Of a stretch of 18,071 bases of DNA, positions 1 to 7,059 are shown piece by piece. The position numbers and the translations under genes were made by a program. Each line of letters begins with the position of its first letter. The stretch's first letter is position 1. The notes under the pieces are model-generated. The model saw only the letters and a list, made by a program, of their open reading frames with translations, did not search any database and had not been told where the DNA came from. The stretch is from DAOTVS01 sp034436375 (lineage in GTDB: Bacteria > Chloroflexota > Anaerolineae > SpSt-313). The DNA lies in NCBI GenBank assembly GCA_034436375.1, contig DAOTVS010000134.1, forward strand, positions 1 to 18,071, written 5' to 3'.

Positions 1-96
1 CGCGACGGAGGCCATGGCTTGCTGTTGAGCGTGCTCCTGGCCTACTACACCGGCCTGGCTTATTGGCGCCTGCGCCAGCTCGCCAAGAGTGGTTGA
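1..96 (+). CDS. C-terminal end of an unidentified membrane protein (5' truncated)
   Basis: Frame 1 is open from the window edge to TGA at 94-96 and gives 31 residues. They contain a hydrophobic run (LLLSVLLAYYTGLAYW) followed by a basic tail (RLRQLAKSG), which looks like a last transmembrane helix with a short cytoplasmic end. Too little remains to name a family. The downstream hairpin at 196-229 could terminate this transcript. Confidence 0.5.
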   Translation, partial: RDGGHGLLLSVLLAYYTGLAYWRLRQLAKSG

Positions 97-289
97 TGCC
101 CCGCCTGGAGGCATGTCCATAGTTTACCGGCTCTTGCCGGCCATCGGGCTGATAGGCCGGGCTTGACACTGCGCTGCCAGAACCCCTAAGGTTAGAGCCG
201 GGTGGCAGCAGCGCAAAACACCCGGCTTTCACCCGGGGATAAGGCCCTTGCGTGGCCGATTCTGGATCCGACAAAAATCAAGCGAGGCA
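97..289. other. Structured intergenic gap with several hairpins
   Basis: No ORF with a credible start is seen here. The gap holds CCGGC-TCTT-GCCGG near 127-140, a TTGACA hexamer at 163-168 with only a weak -10 partner (TAAGGT, 187-192), and the hairpin at 196-229. The segment TGCGCTGCCA (about 170-179) can also pair imperfectly with the stretch around 203-215, which overlaps the base of that hairpin, so two folds compete. It could be a 3' UTR with a terminator or a small structured RNA; I cannot tell which. Confidence 0.3.
196..229 (+). terminator. Hairpin, possible terminator of the upstream membrane protein gene
   Basis: AGCCGGGTG (196-204) pairs perfectly with CACCCGGCT (219-227) over a 14-nt loop, followed only by a short T run (227-229). 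The 9-bp GC-rich stem is strong but the T tract is poor, so termination is plausible rather than clear. Confidence 0.4.
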
Positions 290-318
290 TTGACGCACGT
301 TAGGGAAAGTGCTATACT
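290..318 (+). promoter_or_regulatory. Near-consensus extended -10 sigma-70 promoter for the HNH gene
   Basis: TTGACG (290-295), an exact 17-nt spacer, then TATACT (313-318) preceded by TG-C (310-312), an extended -10. Transcription should begin near 324-326, only a few bases before the candidate GTG (327) and ATG (336) starts, so the mRNA is predicted to be leaderless or nearly so. Confidence 0.8.
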
Positions 319-335
319 GGCCCTAGGTGGCGATA

Positions 336-854
336 ATGGATGTCCCAAAAGCGGCTGTATTGGTACTAAACCAGAACTATGAGCCCCTCAACGTTTGTGA
401 TGCTCGCCGCGCTATCGGCATGTTGCTCGGAGGCAAGGCAGAGATCGTCGAGAACGGGCGGGGCGAGATACACAGCGCGGCTCACGTCATCCCATTCCCC
501 TCGGTTATCCGGCTTTCCTACCTTATACGGCGTCCCAGGCCGCGTGTCAGGTTGACCCGGCGCGAGATCTTCCGGCGGGACAATTACACCTGTCAGTATT
601 GCGGCCAACAGACGCACACCCTCACTGTCGATCACGTAGTCCCCCGGCATCGCGGCGGCGCCCATGCCTGGGAGAACCTGGTCAGCGCCTGCCCGAGCTG
701 TAACCGCCACAAAGGGGGGCGGACCCCGGAAGAAGCTCACATGCCGCTCTTGCACAAACCCTTCGAGCCCCGGCCCTCCGTCCTCTACCTCTTTGGCGCC
801 CATCTGGAGGCTAACGAAGGCTGGCGCAAGTTCCTGCGCGGTTGGGGTGAGTGA
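336..854 (+). CDS. HNH endonuclease domain protein
   Basis: The ATG at 336 gives 172 residues; an in-frame GTG at 327 would add three. I prefer 336 because AGGTGG (325-330) sits 5 nt upstream. The N-terminal part (VLVLNQNYEPLNVCDARRAIGMLLGGKAEIVE) is typical of the widespread single-domain HNH proteins. The nuclease module follows: a zinc-type CQYC at about residues 86-89, the VDHVVPRHRGG motif with D99-H100, ENLV with its Asn, then CPSC. The family (PF01844-type) is predicted to bind a divalent metal and cut DNA, but the physiological role of these stand-alone chromosomal members is not established. The gene is monocistronic, with its own strong promoter and a 16-bp terminator hairpin 15 bp after the stop. 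The family call is firm; a biological role cannot be read from sequence. Confidence 0.9.
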   Translation: MDVPKAAVLVLNQNYEPLNVCDARRAIGMLLGGKAEIVENGRGEIHSAAHVIPFPSVIRLSYLIRRPRPRVRLTRREIFRRDNYTCQYCGQQTHTLTVDHVVPRHRGGAHAWENLVSACPSCNRHKGGRTPEEAHMPLLHKPFEPRPSVLYLFGAHLEANEGWRKFLRGWGE

Positions 855-869
855 TCTCTCTGCCTGAGC

Positions 870-907
870 AAGGCCAGACAGGTTTTCCGAAACCTGTCTG
901 GCCTTTG
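870..907 (+). terminator. Strong terminator hairpin after the HNH gene
   Basis: A perfect 16-bp inverted repeat (870-885 with 890-905), core GGCCAGACAGGTTT, with a TCCG tetraloop. The right arm runs into TTT (904-906). The stem is unusually long for a terminator and the T tract is short. Confidence 0.75.
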
Positions 908-1014
908 CCGAGGGGTGGATAATACCTTGTTTTGACCGTCGTGCAACGGTCCGCCAGACTGAAGCACAGTCTCCCCGTGCCGGGCTGTAGCCCGCCACTT
1001 GAGACGGAGGAACC

Positions 1015-2274
1015 ATGAAGCGTGTGCTGCTTGTAGTCGGGATAATCTGCCTGCTCTTCGTCTCTACTGGGGTGGGCGTGGTCGGGGGGGTGGTGCTCGA
1101 CCGTACGGTGCTGTCTGCAGTGGCGCCTTCCGACATAATCCCTGCCGGCGCCATACAGCAGTTCAAGCTGATGGGTGAGGCCTGGAACACGATCGAGCAG
1201 GTCTATGTGGATCGTTCGGCTCTTGATGCGCAGAAACTGGCCTATGGCGCCATTGCTGGCATGGTCGATGCGCTGGGGGATACCGGCCACAGCCGCTTTC
1301 TGAGCCCTGACATGGTGAAGGAAGAGCAAAAGTTCACCAACGGCGAGTTCGAGGGTATCGGTGTCGAGGTCCAGACGAACGGCCGCTATACGGTGGTCAT
1401 TGCTCCTATCGATAACACCCCCGCGCAAAAGGCTGGCCTGCGGCCGGGCGATGTGATTCTCAAAGTTGATGGCGTCGATATGACGGGGCTGCCGCTGACC
1501 GAGGTGCAGGCGCATATTCTCGGTGCAGCGGGCACACCGGTCACGCTGACGATCCTCACCCCCAGCACGGGCGTCACGCGTGATGTGACCCTGGTGCGGG
1601 CGCGCATTGCCCTGCAGAATGTCACCTGGGCGATCCTGCCGGGCACCACGGTGGCCCACATCCGCGTCGCTGCGTTCAGCCAGGGGGTGACGAACGACCT
1701 GCGCAAGGCGATTGCCGGTGCGCAGCAGCAGGGGGCGACGGCGCTGATCCTGGACCTGCGCAGTGACCCCGGCGGGCTGTTGGATGAAGCGGTGGGCGTG
1801 GCGAGCCAGTTCCTGGCGGGCGGCAACGTGCTCCAGGTGAAGGATGTCAACGGCAAAGTGAGCGCCATCACTGTGCAGGGTAACGCATCGGCGCCCGACA
1901 TTCCCATGGCCGTGTTGATCGACGGCGGCACGGCCAGCGCGGCCGAGATCGTGGCTGGCGCTCTGCAAGACGCCCATCGCGGCGTCCTGGTCGGCGAGAC
2001 GACCTTCGGCACTGGCACCGTATTGCGCAGCTTTAACCTTTCCGATGGCTCGGCGCTTCTCCTGGCCACCCAGGAGTGGCTGACCCGCGATGGCCGGCAG
2101 ATCTGGCACAAGGGCATCTCGCCTGATGTGGAGGTGCCCCTCGCTCCCGACGCACAGCCGCTCCTGCCCTCCGGCGAACGTAGCTTGACCGCCGAGGATG
2201 TGCAAAAATCGACCGATACCCAGGTGCTCAAGGCGCTGGAAACTTTGAAACAGTCCGTGCAACAGACCCAGTAG
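1015..2274 (+). CDS. S41-family (CtpA/Prc-like) PDZ protease homologue lacking the catalytic Lys and Gln
   Basis: 419 residues; ATG at 1015 with GGAGG (1006-1010) 4 nt upstream. Residues 4-28 form one hydrophobic signal-anchor, so the rest should lie outside the membrane. An N-terminal helical segment (about 45-110) is followed by a PDZ domain (about 112-182, with GLRPGDVILKVDG) and the S41 core. The nucleophile is present as Ser308 in GGTASAAEIVAGALQD. In C-terminal processing proteases the general-base Lys and its partner Gln lie 25 and 29 residues later, in a TFGKGxVQ motif. Here those positions are Thr333 and Leu337 (TFGTGTVL). Overall length and fold markers are otherwise normal and the frame is intact. 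It may be a non-canonical peptidase or a substrate-binding pseudo-protease. Family membership is certain; activity is not. Confidence 0.9.
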   Translation: MKRVLLVVGIICLLFVSTGVGVVGGVVLDRTVLSAVAPSDIIPAGAIQQFKLMGEAWNTIEQVYVDRSALDAQKLAYGAIAGMVDALGDTGHSRFLSPDMVKEEQKFTNGEFEGIGVEVQTNGRYTVVIAPIDNTPAQKAGLRPGDVILKVDGVDMTGLPLTEVQAHILGAAGTPVTLTILTPSTGVTRDVTLVRARIALQNVTWAILPGTTVAHIRVAAFSQGVTNDLRKAIAGAQQQGATALILDLRSDPGGLLDEAVGVASQFLAGGNVLQVKDVNGKVSAITVQGNASAPDIPMAVLIDGGTASAAEIVAGALQDAHRGVLVGETTFGTGTVLRSFNLSDGSALLLATQEWLTRDGRQIWHKGISPDVEVPLAPDAQPLLPSGERSLTAEDVQKSTDTQVLKALETLKQSVQQTQ

Positions 2275-2304
2275 GCGCGCCAGCAAAGCCAATCGGTGCT
2301 GCAT

Positions 2305-2333
2305 TTGACCATCTCTTCACACTCTGCTATACT
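2305..2333 (+). promoter_or_regulatory. Near-consensus extended -10 promoter of the leader ORF / ABC exporter locus
   Basis: TTGACC (2305-2310), an exact 17-nt spacer, then TATACT (2328-2333) with TG-C just upstream (2325-2327). The architecture is the same as the HNH promoter. A start near 2340 would give a roughly 30-nt leader before the 18-codon ORF. Confidence 0.8.
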
Positions 2334-2370
2334 CCCGCTATTCTTGCTGGCTGCGAAAGGAGCAGGCGCG

Positions 2371-2427
2371 ATGTCAACCATCAGCATCACAATGCAGTCC
2401 AACCTCCCCATCGAGGTTACCGCCTGA
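2371..2427 (+). CDS. 18-codon leader or small-peptide ORF
   Basis: ATG at 2371, TGA at 2425-2427, encoding MSTISITMQSNLPIEVTA. AAGGAG (2357-2362) sits 8 nt upstream, an ideal Shine-Dalgarno, and the near-consensus promoter is 38 nt before the ATG. The peptide is polar to mildly hydrophobic, has no Cys, no double-Gly leader and no run of a single amino acid that would mark classical amino-acid attenuation. Some 160 nt downstream is an intrinsic terminator (2590-2625), then the ABC exporter genes. The signals argue that the ORF is translated. Whether the product acts as a peptide (for example exported by the ABC pair) or only the act of translation matters (attenuation) cannot be decided here. 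I recognise no family. Confidence 0.55.
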   Translation: MSTISITMQSNLPIEVTA

Positions 2428-2565
2428 GAGGGCGCGCCTGCCTGGAGTAGTTCTGCCTCGGCTGCACTGCTGGCCGGGGTGTTGTCCGTTCGTCTGTCTG
2501 TGCGCTGCTTGCGCGATACACAGGCCGTTGGCGTTCCCTCTGGGGGCCCCTACGGCTTTTCGATC

Positions 2566-2587
2566 CCCTCGGCCCTTTGGCCGGGGG
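2566..2587 (+). promoter_or_regulatory. Leader hairpin directly before the terminator
   Basis: Positions 2566-2574 pair with 2579-2587 (9 bp including one G-U) around a CTTT loop, ending 2 nt before the terminator stem. Upstream, AGGCCGT (2522-2528) is complementary to ACGGCCT (2613-2619) in the terminator's 3' arm, so it is a possible anti-terminator strand. Regulatory function is inferred. Confidence 0.4.
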
Positions 2588-2589
2588 TT

Positions 2590-2625
2590 GGCCGTGGGGA
2601 GTGATCCTACCCACGGCCTTTTTTT
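2590..2625 (+). terminator. Intrinsic terminator in the leader, just upstream of the ABC genes
   Basis: GGCCGTGGG (2590-2598) pairs perfectly with CCCACGGCC (2610-2618) over an 11-nt loop, followed by seven T (2619-2625). It is the best-formed intrinsic terminator in the window. It lies after the 18-codon ORF and 13 nt before the first ABC start codon, the usual place for an attenuator. Confidence 0.8.
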
Positions 2626-2638
2626 CGCGGAGCAGAGC

Positions 2639-3452
2639 ATGGCAATCTCATTCGGCGTCTGCTGGCGCCTGTTGGTAGACTATTTGCGGCCGCAATGGGG
2701 GGGAGTTCTCCTCCTAGCGGCCGTCCTCCCAGGAAGTATCGGCCTGCAGTTGACGAGCCCGCAGGTACTGGGTTGCCTGATTGACCTGGCGCGGGCCGGC
2801 AGCGCTTTTGGCTCTCTGGCCGGCGTTGCAGCGCTTTTCATCGGGCTGGCCCTCACCGGGCAGGGCCCGGCCGTCGCCGCGACCTGCACCGGCGAAAACG
2901 TCGGCTGGACGGCAACCAATGCCCTGCGCAACGACCTGGCTTTCCACCGGGCGCATATGCCCGGTGAGATGGTCGAGCGCATCGACGGCGACGTGATGGC
3001 CCTGGCCAACTTTTTCTCCCATTTCGTGGTTGCCCTGTTGGGCAGCGCCCTGATGCTCGTGGGGGGCGCCGCCCCGGCGCGGATCGATGCCGGGGTGGGC
3101 GGGGTCATGTTCGTCTTTGCTGCCCTCTCCCTGACGGCTTGCGGCCGTATCCGCGATATCGCCGTGCCCCCCTGGGCAGCGTGGACGTCCGCAAGGTGGC
3201 GCTTGCTGATCTGCGCGCGCCCGTGAGCATGGTGACTCGGGAGGGGCAGCCTTTTAAGGCCAGCCTGTGCGACAACCTGCCCCTCTTCCGGCGGGGCATC
3301 CCCAGCTGGCGCCTGTGCGCGGCTCTGGGCGAGCTGGGCCTGGGCGACTGGCGCCGCTCGTTGCCTCAGGGGCTGGGTACGGAGCTGACGGCAGGTGGGG
3401 GCTTTCCGCGGGGCGGGCGCAGCTTCTGGCGTTCACCCGGGCCCTCAGAGCA
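2639..3452 (+). pseudogene. Decayed ABC exporter half-transporter (copy of gene A)
   Basis: ATG at 2639 with GGAG 6 nt upstream. Residues align along their length with intact gene A (for example GSIGLQLTSPQVL against GSIGLQLVNPQIL, and ERIDGDVMALANFFSHFVV). There is a 27-bp in-frame loss around 2940 (LHCLRLDMS missing). Near 3165-3180 the reading jumps from the middle of the membrane domain straight into the ATPase domain after Walker A (SVDVRKVALADLRAPVSMVTREGQPFKA matching VDIRQVHLKELRRRVGVVTQDVQLFEA). The second membrane half and Walker A are therefore gone and the frame shifts from 2 to 1. A further shift to frame 0 near 3395 restores GLSAGRAQLLAFTRAL, after which homology fades around 3452. 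Walker B and the H-loop are absent. It cannot make a working transporter, and frame 0 runs on into gene A, so automatic callers may fuse the two. Confidence 0.9.
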
Positions 3453-3518
3453 GGCTGCCGTGTACCGTTTATCGTGCGCACCGGGTGTGGTGCGCAACGT
3501 TCATCGATGGAGATGCCT

Positions 3519-5264
3519 GTGAACATAACGCTCAAGCGCTACTGGCAAACGTTGGTGACCTATCTGCAGCCCCTCTGGCCACAGGCCTTGCTTTTGGCTG
3601 TGGTGCTCTTTGGTAGCATCGGCCTGCAGCTGGTCAACCCACAGATTCTCCGCTTCTTTATCGATACCGCCACTGGCGGCGGGCCCCTTTCCGTGTTGGG
3701 CCAGTCGGCGTTGCTCTTTGTGGGCATCGCTCTGGCCAACCAGGCCCTCTCGGTGCTGGCGACCTACACGAGTGAAAACCTGGGCTGGTCGGCCACCAAC
3801 GCGCTGCGCGAGGACCTGGCGCTGCATTGCCTGCGGCTCGACATGTCGTTCCACAAAGGCCACACCCCGGGTGACATGATCGAGCGCATCGACGGCGACG
3901 TGACGGCCCTGGCCAACTTTTTTTCTCAGTTTGTCATCAATATCGTTGGCAACGCCGTGCTGCTGGTGGGCGTGCTCGTGGTGCTCTGGCTGATCGACTG
4001 GCGGGCCGGTGTGGCCATGCTCGTCTTTGGCAGCATGACTCTGGGCATCCTGATCGCCATGCGCAGCATGGCCGTGCCCTACTGGGAGGGGGCCCGGCAG
4101 GCGGCGGCCGATTTCACCGGCTTTTTGGTCGAGCGCCTCGGCGGCACCGAGGATATCCGCTCCAGCGGCGCGGTACCCTTTGTGTTGCGTGGCTTTTTCA
4201 AGCTCATGCGCCAGCGCCTGCAGAAGGAACGGCAGGCGTCGCTGATCGCTGGCAGCATGAGCTTTATGAACCTCCTTCTGCATGCCATCGGCACCGCGAT
4301 CGCCTTTATCCTGAGCGCCCTGCTCTACCGCAGCGGTGAGATCAGCCTGGGCACCGCCTTTATCATTCTCAACTATGTGGAGATGATCTTCCGCCCGCTC
4401 AACATCATCAGCCAGCAGATGCAGAACCTGCAGATGGCCTCTGCTGGCCTGGACCGGGTCGAGAAGCTCTTCGCCACGACCAGCTGCATCCAGGATGGGC
4501 CGGGCAAGGCCCTGCCGGGGGGCCAGATTGCCGTCGAGTTCCGGGATGTCTCGTTCGCCTATGAGGGCGATGACACCGTGCTGCACAGGATTTCGTTCCG
4601 CCTTCAGCCCGGGCGCGTTCTGGGCGTATTGGGCCGTACCGGCTCGGGCAAGACGACGATCACCCGCCTGCTCGCCCGGCTTTACGATCCGAAGGAGGGG
4701 GCGATCTTGCTGGGAGGCGTCGATATCCGGCAGGTGCACCTGAAGGAGCTGCGGCGGCGCGTGGGCGTGGTGACGCAGGACGTGCAGCTTTTCGAGGCCA
4801 CCGTGCGCGACAATCTGACCTTTTTCGACACCACGATCTCCGATGATCGCATCGTGCGCGTGCTGTGCGAGCTGGGCCTGGGCCAGTGGTATCACTCGCT
4901 GCCGCACGGCCTCGATACCGAGTTGGCGGCCGATGGCGGCGGGCTCTCGGCGGGCGAAGCGCAGCTCCTGGCTTTCGCGCGCGTCTTTCTGGCCGACCCG
5001 GGGCTGGTGATCATGGATGAGGCCTCTTCGCGCCTCGACTCGGCGACAGAGGCCCTTATCGAGCGCGCCATCGACAAACTGCTCTATAACCGCACGGCCC
5101 TGATCGTGGCGCACCGCCTCGCCACCGTGCACCGGGCCGATGAGATCATGATCGTCGAGAACGGCTGTATCTGCGAGCACGGCGAGCGCGCCCGCCTGGC
5201 GGCCGATCCCGGCTCACGTTTCTACGGCCTGCTCCAGACAGGCCTGGAGGAGGCATTGAAATGA
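3519..5264 (+). CDS. Heterodimeric ABC exporter half-transporter A (catalytic Walker B subunit)
   Basis: 581 residues: an N-terminal six-helix exporter domain (about 1-320) and a C-terminal ATPase. I choose GTG 3519 because GGAG (3509-3512) lies 6 nt upstream and because it aligns exactly with the ATG of the decayed copy, which has the same spacing. ATGs at 3507 and 3513 have no spaced ribosome site. ATPase motifs: Walker A GRTGSGKT (372-379, K378), Q-loop TQDVQLF, a non-canonical signature LSAGE (476-480) instead of LSGGQ, Walker B VIMDE with catalytic Glu501, and H-loop His532. The stop overlaps the start of B by 4 nt (ATGA), so the two are translationally coupled and probably form one heterodimer in the inner membrane. 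The substrate is unknown; the leader peptide ORF upstream is one candidate, with no direct evidence. Confidence 0.93.
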   Translation: MNITLKRYWQTLVTYLQPLWPQALLLAVVLFGSIGLQLVNPQILRFFIDTATGGGPLSVLGQSALLFVGIALANQALSVLATYTSENLGWSATNALREDLALHCLRLDMSFHKGHTPGDMIERIDGDVTALANFFSQFVINIVGNAVLLVGVLVVLWLIDWRAGVAMLVFGSMTLGILIAMRSMAVPYWEGARQAAADFTGFLVERLGGTEDIRSSGAVPFVLRGFFKLMRQRLQKERQASLIAGSMSFMNLLLHAIGTAIAFILSALLYRSGEISLGTAFIILNYVEMIFRPLNIISQQMQNLQMASAGLDRVEKLFATTSCIQDGPGKALPGGQIAVEFRDVSFAYEGDDTVLHRISFRLQPGRVLGVLGRTGSGKTTITRLLARLYDPKEGAILLGGVDIRQVHLKELRRRVGVVTQDVQLFEATVRDNLTFFDTTISDDRIVRVLCELGLGQWYHSLPHGLDTELAADGGGLSAGEAQLLAFARVFLADPGLVIMDEASSRLDSATEALIERAIDKLLYNRTALIVAHRLATVHRADEIMIVENGCICEHGERARLAADPGSRFYGLLQTGLEEALK

Positions 5265-7054
5265 GCACCTGGCGATATCTGTGGCGCCTGCTCCGCTTCT
5301 GCCCGGGCATCTACCTGGCAGCGCTGGGGATCCAGTCGGTCCACGTGATGATGGAAATGGCCCCCGGCCTGCTCTCGCGCCAGTTTCTCGACTGGCTCAC
5401 GAGCAGTCAACCTTACAGCGTCATGTGGGGCATCATCGTGGTGCTCATCGTCACCTATGTGGCGCATGCGGCCTGCTACGCGGGCAACCTGTTCACGATG
5501 GTCACCTTCCGCTTTACGGCCGGGGCGCTTCTGCGCAAGAACCTCTTCGAGCACGTCCTGCGCCGACCTGGGGCGAACGCGCTTCCAGGCTCGCCGGGCG
5601 AGGCGACCAGCCGCTTTGGCGGCGATGTGGATGAGACCATGGATTTCCTGGCCTGGCTGGCTGAAGCTCTGGGGCTGGTGGCCTTTGCCGTGGTTGCTGT
5701 GATCGTCATGGTGAGCATCAATACCCGCATCACTTTGTTCGTGTTCCTGCCGCTGTTTGCCGTGGTGGGCATCATCAACCTGGCCAGCCGGCGCTTCCGG
5801 AGATATCGCCAGGCCAGCCGCCGCGCTGCTGGGCGCGTGATCGGCTTTTTGGGTGAGATGTTCAACGGCGTGCAAGCTATCAAGCTGGCCAACGCCGAAA
5901 CGCGGGTGGTCGGGCAGTTCCACCGGTTGAACGAGGTCCGCCGCAAGGCCACGGTCAGAGACCGTATGTTCCACAGCCTGGTGCACTCGATCTTCTACAA
6001 TGTCGTCAACCTGGGCATGGGGGCCATCCTGATCCTGGCCGCGGGGGCCATGCGCGACGGCACCTTTACCGTCGGCGATTTCGCCCTGTTCACCTTTTAC
6101 CTGGCCTATGCCACCGATGGTATGGCCTATATCGGCGAAATGCTGGCGCGCTACAAGGAAGTGGGGGTGTCGATTGACCGCATGCTGGAGCTTTTGCCCG
6201 GCGCCTCACCCAAGGATCTCGTGGAGTATGGCCCCGTCTACATGCGGGGGCCCTACCCCGAAGTACCCTACCTGCCCAAGACCGATGCGGATCGCTTGCA
6301 GCGCCTGGAGGTCAAGGGCCTCAGCTACCACTTTCCGGAGGGCGGGCGCGGCATTGCGGATGTGAGCCTCAGCCTGGAGCGCGGTTCGTTCACGGTCATC
6401 ACCGGACGCATCGGCTCGGGCAAGACGACCCTCCTGCGCACCCTCTTGGGTCTGCTGCCCCGTGAGGCGGGGGAGGTGCGCTGGAACGGGCAACCTGTGG
6501 GCAACCTGGGGGACTTTATGGTGCCGCCGCGCGCGGCCTATACCGCCCAAGTGCCGCGCCTCTTTAGCGACACCCTGCGCGACAATATCCTGCTTGGCCT
6601 GCCTGAGGACAAGGTGGACCTGCCGGGCGCCATCAGTCAGGCCGTGCTGGAGGACGACGTAGCCGCGATGGAGAAGGGGCTTGATTCCATGGTGGGGCCC
6701 AAGGGTGTGCGCCTCTCTGGCGGGCAGGTGCAGCGCGCGGCGGCCGCGCGCATGTTCGTGCGCGGCGCTGAGCTCCTGGTGTTCGATGACCTCTCCAGCG
6801 CCCTCGATGTGGAGACAGAGCGGGTGCTCTGGGAGCGCGTATTCGAGCGACAAGGGCTCGTGGGCGGCGGCCCTACCTGCCTTGTCGTCTCGCACCGGCG
6901 GGTGGCCCTGCGGCGCGCGGATCACATCATCGTGCTCAAGGATGGCCGTGTGGAGGCCGAAGGCAAGCTCGATGACCTCCTCACTACCTGCGACGAGATG
7001 CAGCGCCTCTGGCGCGGCGACTTGGGCGAAGAGAACGGCAACGGGCGAGGTTAA
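5261..7054 (+). CDS. Heterodimeric ABC exporter half-transporter B (degenerate Walker B subunit)
   Basis: 597 residues; ATG 5261 overlaps the stop of A, with GGAGGAGG (5246-5253) 7 nt upstream. It has an N-terminal exporter membrane domain (about 1-320), a linker rich in Pro/Tyr (GPVYMRGPYPEVPYLPK) and an ATPase domain. Motifs: Walker A GRIGSGKT (K388), Q-loop YTAQVPRLF, canonical LSGGQ (485-489), Walker B LVFDD in which Asp510 replaces the catalytic Glu, and H-loop His545. Combined with A, one composite site (A Walker motifs plus B LSGGQ) is canonical. The other (B Walker motifs plus A LSAGE) is degenerate on both sides, as known for heterodimeric exporters of the TM287/288 or BmrCD kind. 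Followed after 5 bp by a long palindrome. Substrate unknown. Confidence 0.93.
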   Translation: MSTWRYLWRLLRFCPGIYLAALGIQSVHVMMEMAPGLLSRQFLDWLTSSQPYSVMWGIIVVLIVTYVAHAACYAGNLFTMVTFRFTAGALLRKNLFEHVLRRPGANALPGSPGEATSRFGGDVDETMDFLAWLAEALGLVAFAVVAVIVMVSINTRITLFVFLPLFAVVGIINLASRRFRRYRQASRRAAGRVIGFLGEMFNGVQAIKLANAETRVVGQFHRLNEVRRKATVRDRMFHSLVHSIFYNVVNLGMGAILILAAGAMRDGTFTVGDFALFTFYLAYATDGMAYIGEMLARYKEVGVSIDRMLELLPGASPKDLVEYGPVYMRGPYPEVPYLPKTDADRLQRLEVKGLSYHFPEGGRGIADVSLSLERGSFTVITGRIGSGKTTLLRTLLGLLPREAGEVRWNGQPVGNLGDFMVPPRAAYTAQVPRLFSDTLRDNILLGLPEDKVDLPGAISQAVLEDDVAAMEKGLDSMVGPKGVRLSGGQVQRAAAARMFVRGAELLVFDDLSSALDVETERVLWERVFERQGLVGGGPTCLVVSHRRVALRRADHIIVLKDGRVEAEGKLDDLLTTCDEMQRLWRGDLGEENGNGRG

Positions 7055-7059
7055 AGGCA

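Noticed and set aside
366..1190. Long minus-strand open frame opposite the HNH and S41 genes
   Set aside because: Shadow of GC-rich coding sequence: it covers a strong plus-strand promoter-gene-terminator unit, has no recognisable domain and no ribosome site.
811..2304. 497-codon minus-strand open frame opposite the S41 gene
   Set aside because: The plus strand encodes a clear PDZ-S41 protein; the antisense product is His/Arg/Gln-rich low-complexity typical of shadow frames.
2428..2589. T-box riboswitch or known metabolite riboswitch in the ABC leader
   Set aside because: No T-box consensus or other aptamer signature I can recognise; described instead as a candidate attenuator.
3501..5180. 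559-codon minus-strand open frame opposite exporter gene A
   Set aside because: Antisense of an unmistakable ABC exporter; no family similarity of its own.
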